Shown in pieces: positions 5,866-10,704 of a stretch of DNA of 10,704 nucleotides. Position numbers and translations under genes: made by a program. Below the pieces are notes generated by a model, which worked only from the letters and a program-made list of their open reading frames with translations, was not told where the DNA came from and searched no databases. Source of the DNA: Actinomycetota bacterium (GTDB taxonomy: Bacteria > Actinomycetota > Thermoleophilia > Gaiellales > Gaiellaceae); NCBI GenBank assembly GCA_013812265.1, contig JACCTQ010000082.1, forward strand, positions 1 to 10,704. The letters run 5' to 3'. The stretch's first letter is position 1; every line of letters starts with the position of its first letter.

Positions 5866-6707
5866 GCGAGTGAGTTTAGGTACGCCTCGATCACGCCCGC
5901 AACGCCCTCCTGCTCCGCGGCCGGGCAGACGAAGTTCGCCCGGCGGATGAGAGTCCCGTGCCCCTTCTCGACGGCGACGGCGTAGCCGGCCGCCTCGAGC
6001 AGCTCGATGTCGTTCTCGCCGTCTCCGAACGCGACCGTCCGCTCGAGCGGGAAGCCGAGGTGCTCGGCGACGAACTCCAGCGCGGCGCCCTTCGTGACGG
6101 CCGGGCTCGCGAACTCGAGGAAGTGGGGGAGGGACTTCGAGATGTACAGACGGCCGTCGAAGCGGGCCTTCATGCGCACCTTCAAGCCGTCGAGGGCCTC
6201 GGGATCACCCACCGATACGAGCTTCGTCGGCGGCTTGCCGAGCCAGGTGCGCAGATCGCCGACCGGGTGGACCTCGAGCTGCTGGAAGCCGGCGTAGCCC
6301 TCCGACTCCGGTGTCTCGCGCGCGACATAGAGCTCGTCGTCGACGTAGCAGTTGAGCGCGAAGCCTTCCTCCTCTACGGCTCCGATCGTCTCCCGCGCCA
6401 GCTCGAGCGGGATCGGCTCGTGGCGGAGGAAGCGACCACTCGTGGGCTCGGCCACGACCGCGCCCTGGTAGCAGATCACCGGCTCATCGATCCCGGCGGC
6501 GATGAGGTAGCGGCGCACGGACCGGAACATGCGGCCGGTCGCGACGATGAACGGGATTCCAGCTGCCCTGGCGGCGGCGATCGCAGCGCGCGTGCGGGGC
6601 CGCAGCACCCCGTCCTCGCCGATCAGCGTCCGGTCGAGATCGCACGCAAAGGCCTCGACCTCGCGCGGAAAGTCGCCGGGAAGGGCAGGGGCTCTCAGCT
6701 CGGTCAG
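5862..6707 (-). CDS. Cof-type HAD phosphatase (class IIB), non-canonical start likely
   Basis: HAD-superfamily phosphatase of about 281 residues if translation begins at CTG 6707. Motif I CDLDRTL (nucleophile Asp and Asp+2, about residues 22-28), motif II IVATGR, motif III with Lys in SPAVTKG, and motif IV FGDGENDIELLEAAG are all present. A C2-type cap of about 100 residues lies between II and III. Family members dephosphorylate small metabolites such as sugar phosphates or flavin and pyridoxal phosphates; the substrate here is unknown. The first canonical start is GTG 6608, but it lies ten codons after motif I and would remove the nucleophile. Upstream, the frame is open to beyond 6900 with no ATG, GTG or TTG. 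The CTG at 6707 overlaps the cytochrome gene's TGA, suggesting a coupled, atypical start. The 3' end overlaps serS by four bases. Confidence 0.85.
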   Translation of the reverse strand: MTELRAPALPGDFPREVEAFACDLDRTLIGEDGVLRPRTRAAIAAARAAGIPFIVATGRMFRSVRRYLIAAGIDEPVICYQGAVVAEPTSGRFLRHEPIPLELARETIGAVEEEGFALNCYVDDELYVARETPESEGYAGFQQLEVHPVGDLRTWLGKPPTKLVSVGDPEALDGLKVRMKARFDGRLYISKSLPHFLEFASPAVTKGAALEFVAEHLGFPLERTVAFGDGENDIELLEAAGYAVAVEKGHGTLIRRANFVCPAAEQEGVAGVIEAYLNSLA

Positions 6708-7099
6708 CCGGACTCGGACGCCGACACGAATGCGGCTACGTCCGCGATCTGCTTCTCGCTCAGCTGATCCTTGAAGGGCGGCATCGCGCCGCCGCCGTTC
6801 GCGATCTGCTCCACCGCCTCGTCGTATGGGGTCTTCGACTCGTCCAGGTCCGGGCCGACCTGTCCGCTCGAGCCGGCCTTCTCGAACGTGTGGCAGCTGC
6901 CGCAGCCCGCCGACGTGAAGATCTCCTTACCGGCGGTAGCGTCGCCCTCAGGCCCGCCGGCTCCGCCCCCCTCCGTCTCGGTCGGGACGGTGCCCTCCAC
7001 TGTCTCGGGCGTCGGGCTCGCCGTCTCGCCGCCACCGCAACCGGCTGCCACCAGCAGGAGGAGGCAGCCTATGGCCAGGACGAGCCAACGTCGGCGCAT
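6704..7099 (-). CDS. Cytochrome c lipoprotein (mono-heme, class I)
   Basis: A 131-residue protein. Basic N-terminus, hydrophobic segment and a lipobox-like AAGC place lipidated Cys21 after signal cleavage, so the protein should be anchored on the outer face of the membrane. A flexible Gly/Thr/Glu-rich linker spans about 22-52. The heme domain has CGSCH (66-70, CxxCH), GPDL (82-85) and the axial methionine in GGGAMPPF (Met106), ending in a helix KQIADVAAFVSA. This is a small c-type electron carrier (cytochrome_CBB3/C-type fold), probably donating to or accepting from a respiratory complex, which is not in this window. It begins 11 nt after the polytopic membrane gene's stop and its TGA overlaps the HAD reading frame. 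The Shine-Dalgarno sequence is weak, consistent with coupled translation. Confidence 0.92.
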   Translation of the reverse strand: MRRRWLVLAIGCLLLLVAAGCGGGETASPTPETVEGTVPTETEGGGAGGPEGDATAGKEIFTSAGCGSCHTFEKAGSSGQVGPDLDESKTPYDEAVEQIANGGGAMPPFKDQLSEKQIADVAAFVSASESG

Positions 7100-7110
7100 G
7101 GCTCGGAAGT

Positions 7111-8583
7111 CTACAAGCGGGTCAGGTCGTGGTCAGCTCGCTGCCACACCCAGACGGCCGCGCAGGAGAGCGCGCCGAACCCGGCCACGTCCACCGGCGT
7201 GTCGTTGACGACCAGGGAGACCGCGAGTCCGACGAGCAGCGCGTCGAGGACGGCCGAGCGGGGCCTCCTCGTTGCAAGCCAGATCAGCGCGGCCAGCGAG
7301 ACGAGCACGATCGCAGCCACGTACCAGGATCCCGTGACACCCTGGAACGAGACGTCCAGTCGGTGGCCGACAGCATCCGCCAGAGAGTCGGGGCCGCCGG
7401 TCACCGCACGCGTCACGTGGGTCGATCCACCGAGCGCCGCGTCGATCGCGATGAGTGCGATGCCGCCTGCGAGCGTCGAGACGGCCAACCCGGCGGCGCG
7501 CAGCCAGGTCACGCGGATCTTGAGCAGGCCGGCCGCGAGAGCCAGAAAGGCCGCGATCAGGACGAGCGTGCCGCCCCCGTCGGCACCCGTTCTGCTGGCT
7601 CCCACCGTGAAGAGCGCGAGGAGAGCCACCGGAAGCAGCCAGCGCCGGCCCAGGAGCGCGCCTGCCAGCAGCGCCGGGGCCAGGAGGAGCGTCTGCATCT
7701 GGTTCGTCACCCCGTAGAAGCGGCCGCCACCGTCGGGATGCGGACCGATGGCGGCCAGTGAGTTGACCTCGGGCCAGGCCGCGAGCACCACGAGGTAGAC
7801 GGCGAAGAGGCAGGCGAAAGCAACGCCGAGCCCGCGCCGCCGCAGCGTGGCGCCGCCCGCGAGGGCGGCGGCTGCGCCCAGGATTGCGAGGGCTGAGGCG
7901 ACGATCCAGCGGCGGTCGATGCCGAGGCTCGAGAGGCCCAGCGAGATCAAGAGCAGGGCAGGCGCGGTGAGCACGGCCGCCTTGCCGAAGAGCGGCGAGC
8001 GGAGGAGCGCCGCCAGCCCGCCGAAGACCGCCACGAGCCCAACCAGGACGATGGTCGCGGGGTCTCGGGAGTCATGGGCGCGATCCAACCGCCGGTCGAG
8101 CCGGGCAAGCCTGGCTGGTGCATCGCTCTCGGCGCGCGCTTCGATCACGGGCTCCTCTCCGCGCTCGAGCGCGCGAGCCGTGGGCACGATGTCCGAGATC
8201 GAGACCAGACCGGGGATGCGGGTACTGTCCGACACGAGCAGCCCCCGGTAGCCCGCCCCAAGGACGGCGACCGGGTAGCGGCGGACGTTGTGGCGATCGC
8301 CGGGCGGCGGAAGCGAGAGGAGGATGCGTACGGTGCACGCGCGTCTGCACTCGCGGGCGGACAGAGCCTCCCGATCGAGCAGCTCGAGGGCCTCCTCCCG
8401 CGACACGGTCGGCCCTTTGCCGGGAACCATCAGGCCGACGGCACCCCGCCCCGCGAGGGCGTCCAGGTCGAGTTGCGGCACGATCTGAACGGAGACGTGC
8501 CCGCCCGCGGCTGCCGCGGGCGCCGCAAGCGCCGCGAGCAAGACCCCCGCAGCTAGAATTGCCCTTGTCCCCTTCGCCTCCAA
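7111..8583 (-). CDS. Polytopic membrane protein of unknown function with N-terminal extracytoplasmic domain
   Basis: About 490 residues from a TTG at 8583. Residues 1-27 form a signal peptide (LAAGVLLAALAAPAAAAGG). An exposed domain spans about 28-170, containing GAVGLMVPGKGP and GYRGLLVSDSTRIPGLVSIS. The order (an early GLMV strand, then a TRIPGLV-DIVPT segment) faintly recalls the ends of alkaline-phosphatase-superfamily domains, but no metal or nucleophile motif is visible, so if related it is degenerate. About eleven hydrophobic helices follow from 175 onward, with a polar GPHPDGGGRFYGVTNQMQ loop that looks functionally conserved. The open frame continues upstream to 9663, opposite htpX; that part is shadow. 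The TTG start has no good Shine-Dalgarno sequence but is the only start giving a full signal peptide. It heads the operon with cytochrome c, HAD and serS. Confidence 0.7.
   Translation of the reverse strand: MEAKGTRAILAAGVLLAALAAPAAAAGGHVSVQIVPQLDLDALAGRGAVGLMVPGKGPTVSREEALELLDREALSARECRRACTVRILLSLPPPGDRHNVRRYPVAVLGAGYRGLLVSDSTRIPGLVSISDIVPTARALERGEEPVIEARAESDAPARLARLDRRLDRAHDSRDPATIVLVGLVAVFGGLAALLRSPLFGKAAVLTAPALLLISLGLSSLGIDRRWIVASALAILGAAAALAGGATLRRRGLGVAFACLFAVYLVVLAAWPEVNSLAAIGPHPDGGGRFYGVTNQMQTLLLAPALLAGALLGRRWLLPVALLALFTVGASRTGADGGGTLVLIAAFLALAAGLLKIRVTWLRAAGLAVSTLAGGIALIAIDAALGGSTHVTRAVTGGPDSLADAVGHRLDVSFQGVTGSWYVAAIVLVSLAALIWLATRRPRSAVLDALLVGLAVSLVVNDTPVDVAGFGALSCAAVWVWQRADHDLTRL
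8554..8559 (+). promoter_or_regulatory. Candidate -10 box for htpX
   Basis: TAGAAT, five of six consensus matches, lies 39 nt before the htpX ATG in an AT-richer patch. The expected -35 region matches poorly. The box lies inside the divergent membrane gene's signal-peptide codons. Confidence 0.4.
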
Positions 8584-8588
8584 GGAGG
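8582..8588 (+). promoter_or_regulatory. htpX ribosome binding site
   Basis: AAGGAGG lies 10 nt before the ATG at 8599 and fixes the htpX start. It is one arm of the inverted repeat GCCTCC-AA-GGAGGC (8576-8589), which could occlude it in RNA. On the opposite strand the same bases overlap the TTG start of the membrane protein. Confidence 0.75.
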
Positions 8589-8598
8589 CCGATTCTCG

Positions 8599-9510
8599 AT
8601 GAAACGCAAGGCTTACGGTCGCGACGCTGGTCTCTCCCTCCGTATGCTCGCCACGAGCGGCCTGCTCGGGCTGCTCTACGTCGCCTTCGCTCTCGTTCTC
8701 TTCTCCGTCCTGGACGTCGGCCTGCTGCCGATGGTCCTCATCGTCGTGGGAATTGCGGTCTTCCAGTACTACACCTCCGACAAGATCGCTCTGATGGCCT
8801 CGGGCGCGAAGGTCGTCGAGCGCGACAAGGCACCCGCGCTGCACGACATGGTCGAGCGCCTCTGTGCAATGGCGGACCTGCCCAAGCCGCGCATCGCGGT
8901 CATCGACACGGACGTCCCGAACGCCTTTGCCACCGGCCGCAGCCCCAAGCACGCGGCGGTCGCGGTCACGACGGGTCTCTGGGAGCGCCTGGAGCCGCGC
9001 GAAGTCGAAGGCGTGCTCGCACACGAGCTCGCGCACATCGCGAACCGCGACGTTCTGATCATGACACTGGCCAGCTTCTTCGCCATGCTCGCCGGCCTGC
9101 TCACGCGCTTCGGCATGTACGGCGGCATGTTCGGCGGCGGCGACCGCGATCGGGGCGGCCCGCCGATCTGGCTGATCGTCGTGCTCGTCTCGGTCGTCAC
9201 CTACGCCCTGAGCTTCATTCTGATCCGGACGATCTCGCGCTACCGCGAGTACACGGCCGACCGCGGAGCCGCCCTCTTGACCGGCGCGCCCGAGTACCTG
9301 ATGAGCGCGCTCCAGAAGATCTCGAGCGACATGCTCCGAATCCCCCAGCGCGACCTCCGTGAGGTCCAGAGCATGAATGCGTTCTTCATCATCCCGACGA
9401 ACGTGAAGTCCGCGTTCGGCGAGCTGTTCATGACGCATCCGCGCCTCGAGAAGCGCATCGCCCGCCTCGCGGAGATCTCGCGCGAGATGGGTCGCCCGGT
9501 CATCCACTAG
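8599..9510 (+). CDS. htpX: HtpX-type membrane zinc metalloprotease
   Basis: A 303-residue M48B peptidase. Two hydrophobic helices (about 16-55) precede the catalytic domain. The zinc motif is HELAHIANRD (142-151; His142, Glu143, His146), and the third ligand is Glu217 in SRYREYTADRGAA. Two further hydrophobic segments at about 154-168 and 190-210 separate these. HtpX degrades misfolded or damaged membrane proteins and is induced by envelope stress. Length and motif spacing are standard. It is followed 10 nt later by pspAB, the usual actinobacterial neighbour, and diverges from a membrane protein operon with 15 bp between starts. Confidence 0.96.
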   Translation: MKRKAYGRDAGLSLRMLATSGLLGLLYVAFALVLFSVLDVGLLPMVLIVVGIAVFQYYTSDKIALMASGAKVVERDKAPALHDMVERLCAMADLPKPRIAVIDTDVPNAFATGRSPKHAAVAVTTGLWERLEPREVEGVLAHELAHIANRDVLIMTLASFFAMLAGLLTRFGMYGGMFGGGDRDRGGPPIWLIVVLVSVVTYALSFILIRTISRYREYTADRGAALLTGAPEYLMSALQKISSDMLRIPQRDLREVQSMNAFFIIPTNVKSAFGELFMTHPRLEKRIARLAEISREMGRPVIH

Positions 9511-9520
9511 ATAAGCGCTG

Positions 9521-10090
9521 GTGGGCCTCGGGGACATCCTCTTCGGCAAGAAGAGGCTGAAGGAAGCGTCGGGCGAGCGTCTCTTCGCGCTCTCGACGGC
9601 CGTTGTCACGCTGGACATGGACATCGGCCTCAAGCCGGCCGGCTCGGCGGCGATCTGCTTCAAGCCGCTCTCGGCGGGCGACTTCGCCCGGGCCGAGGGC
9701 GAGCTCCAGGAGCTCGTGGACGTGGCAGCACGCGACTCCGAGTCGAAGATCGAGCGAAGCTCGGACGACTACGGGTATCAGTGGCTCGTCGTCCGAGACC
9801 CAGACTTCGAGGACCTCGTCACGACCGTGCACCTCGTCTCGTCAGAGCTGCAAAGCCGAGGTTTCGGCCCTCAGCTCCTCGCCGCGGCGTTCCGGTTCGA
9901 CGGCGCCAAGAACCCCGTCTACTGGATCTTCGGCTACAAACGCGGGGCGTTTTGGCCGTTCATCCCCATAGGGAAGGGCCAGGAGCGAGACAACGCGCAG
10001 GAGCTAGAGCTCAAGGCCAAGCTCGAGAAGGAGCTGCCGATCGAGGCAGACCTGTCGCGCTGGTTCGGGCTGTTCGGGGCGCCGCTGTAG
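9521..10090 (+). CDS. pspAB: PspA-associated protein PspAB
   Basis: A 189-residue soluble protein from the GTG at 9521, only 10 nt after htpX. It begins MGLGDILFGKKRLKEA and continues through LSTAVVTLDMDIGLKPAG, a YQWLVVRDPDFEDLVTTVHL stretch, AFRFDGAKNPVYWIFGYKRG and FWPFIPIGKGQERDNAQELE, ending in a charged helix. This is the pattern I associate with PspAB, a family genomically linked to htpX and the phage-shock-protein network in actinobacteria. Its molecular activity is unknown, and a role in envelope-stress sensing or tuning of HtpX is inferred from context. No membrane segment is seen. The weak Shine-Dalgarno sequence suggests translation coupled to htpX. Confidence 0.88.
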   Translation: MGLGDILFGKKRLKEASGERLFALSTAVVTLDMDIGLKPAGSAAICFKPLSAGDFARAEGELQELVDVAARDSESKIERSSDDYGYQWLVVRDPDFEDLVTTVHLVSSELQSRGFGPQLLAAAFRFDGAKNPVYWIFGYKRGAFWPFIPIGKGQERDNAQELELKAKLEKELPIEADLSRWFGLFGAPL

Positions 10091-10136
10091 TCGTCGCGGG
10101 CACGGAGCGGCCCCGCTCGCAGTAGCAGGCGCTACC

Positions 10137-10535
10137 GTGGTCGCAACGGTGCTGGAATGGGTCTTCTACGCGGTCGGCGCCCTGCTCGCGCTCTACGTCG
10201 GCGTCGTGGTCGCGTTCGTGATCGCGGGGAGGCGCGAGCAGGCGCGCGCACTCGCCGGGTTCGTCCCCGATTGCGTGGTGCTGTTCTCGAGACTACTGCG
10301 GGACAAGCGGCTCCCGCGACGGCACAAGCTGCTTGTGGCTGCGCTGATCCCGTATCTCGCGATGCCGTTCGACTTGATCCCGGATTTCGTCCCGGTCGCC
10401 GGGCAGCTCGACGACGCGGTGCTCGTCGCGTTCGTGCTTCGCCGCGTCGTGCGAGAAGATCCAGACCTCGTCCGCGAGCTCTGGCCCGGCCCGCCCACGT
10501 CGCTCGCGTTCGTACTGCGGCTCGCCGGGCAATGA
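10137..10535 (+). CDS. DUF1232 (YkvA-like) membrane protein
   Basis: A 132-residue protein from the GTG at 10137. A transmembrane helix occupies about 8-30. A basic amphipathic stretch (RLLRDKRLPRRHKLL) leads into the DUF1232 core PFDLIPDFVPVAGQLDD (77-93), flanked by hydrophobic helices at 66-77 and 92-104. The family's P-DLIPD-P--G--DD signature is fully present. Its function is not established; members are small membrane-associated proteins often found near stress or transport genes. It lies 46 nt after pspAB on the same strand and may belong to the htpX-pspAB transcript. Confidence 0.88.
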   Translation: MVATVLEWVFYAVGALLALYVGVVVAFVIAGRREQARALAGFVPDCVVLFSRLLRDKRLPRRHKLLVAALIPYLAMPFDLIPDFVPVAGQLDDAVLVAFVLRRVVREDPDLVRELWPGPPTSLAFVLRLAGQ

Positions 10536-10652
10536 TCCGCTCTCTGCGTTTCGCCAAACCGTTCCGCTCGCGGCCTAAGAACTCGTTTCAGAATGAAGCC
10601 TTGTGCCGTCGGGCCGCGCTGAACGCCGCCATGCCGCGTCCTCGGTCGCTTA

Positions 10653-10668
10653 CATGTGCCAGCACATG
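10653..10668. repeat. Perfect inverted repeat, 7-bp arms
   Basis: CATGTGC-CA-GCACATG. The 2-nt centre is too tight for a stable RNA hairpin with all pairs formed, so a dimeric protein-binding site or chance are both possible. No T-run follows, so it is not a classical terminator. Confidence 0.6.
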
Positions 10669-10689
10669 CGCGCTCCCTGCGTCCTTGCC

Positions 10690-10704
10690 TGACGCCGCCC
10701 AGCG
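10690..10704 (+). repeat. 15-bp dispersed repeat, copy 2 (at window end)
   Basis: Second copy of the 15-mer found at 3451. The match reaches the window edge, so it may be longer; to the left the copies diverge immediately. Confidence 0.5.

Larger units (their letters stand above)
10536..10704. other. Non-coding right edge
   Basis: No credible gene is seen in the last 169 bases. The stretch has a palindrome at 10653-10668 and ends in a 15-mer that also occurs at 3451-3465. Confidence 0.5.

Noticed and set aside
4045..5985. 646-codon plus-strand open frame opposite serS
   Set aside because: It is antisense to a clear seryl-tRNA synthetase, its translation is Arg/Leu/Glu-rich without domains, and it crosses the tRNA gene. 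It is a GC-driven shadow.
8584..9663. Upstream 360 codons of the long minus-strand frame that contains the membrane protein
   Set aside because: They are antisense to htpX and the start of pspAB, and the translation is charged and low-complexity. The credible signal peptide starts at 8583.
1..10704. CRISPR array, toxin-antitoxin pair or riboswitch
   Set aside because: No regularly spaced repeats, no adjacent small toxin/antitoxin genes and no recognisable aptamer leader were seen.

Overview
The window looks like chromosomal DNA from a high-GC actinobacterium. The coding bias is strongly GC-rich, GTG/TTG starts are frequent, and an HtpX-PspAB gene pair is present. A Thermoleophilia-like lineage is my guess, at low confidence.

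Left edge (1-995): the first 44 codons of a flavin disulfide oxidoreductase run off the window on the minus strand. Diverging from it is a membrane protein with a C-terminal DM13 domain.

Accessory segment (996-3578): this contains scars of mobile or defence DNA. It holds (i) a start-less C-terminal fragment of what looks like an N6-adenine DNA methyltransferase, in the same frame as the DM13 gene and directly behind its stop; (ii) a phage-type tyrosine integrase broken by a one-base frameshift and also lacking its HxxR arginine; (iii) an excisionase-like winged-helix protein; (iv) a divergent Xre/Cro-type repressor. Two matching 18-bp operator-like palindromes, one helical-phase interval apart, lie between (iii) and (iv). 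About 450 bp without a recognisable gene follows, carrying a 17-bp tandem duplication. The segment ends at a PadR-type regulator and a tRNA-Ser(UGA) gene.

Core minus-strand cluster (8583 to 4385): a polytopic membrane protein of unknown function, a cytochrome c lipoprotein, a Cof-type HAD phosphatase, seryl-tRNA synthetase and tRNA-Ser(UGA) are co-oriented. The four protein genes are tightly packed (11-nt gap, then two stop/start overlaps), so they probably form one operon, with the cognate synthetase and tRNA side by side.

Right plus-strand cluster (8599-10535): htpX (membrane zinc protease), pspAB (Psp-associated protein) and a DUF1232 membrane protein form a likely envelope-stress module. 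htpX diverges from the minus-strand operon with only 15 bp between the two start codons.

Nothing here is clearly a new complete system. The most informative items are the decayed integrative element with its two-operator switch, the methyltransferase remnant, and the HAD gene that has no ATG/GTG/TTG start upstream of its catalytic aspartate.
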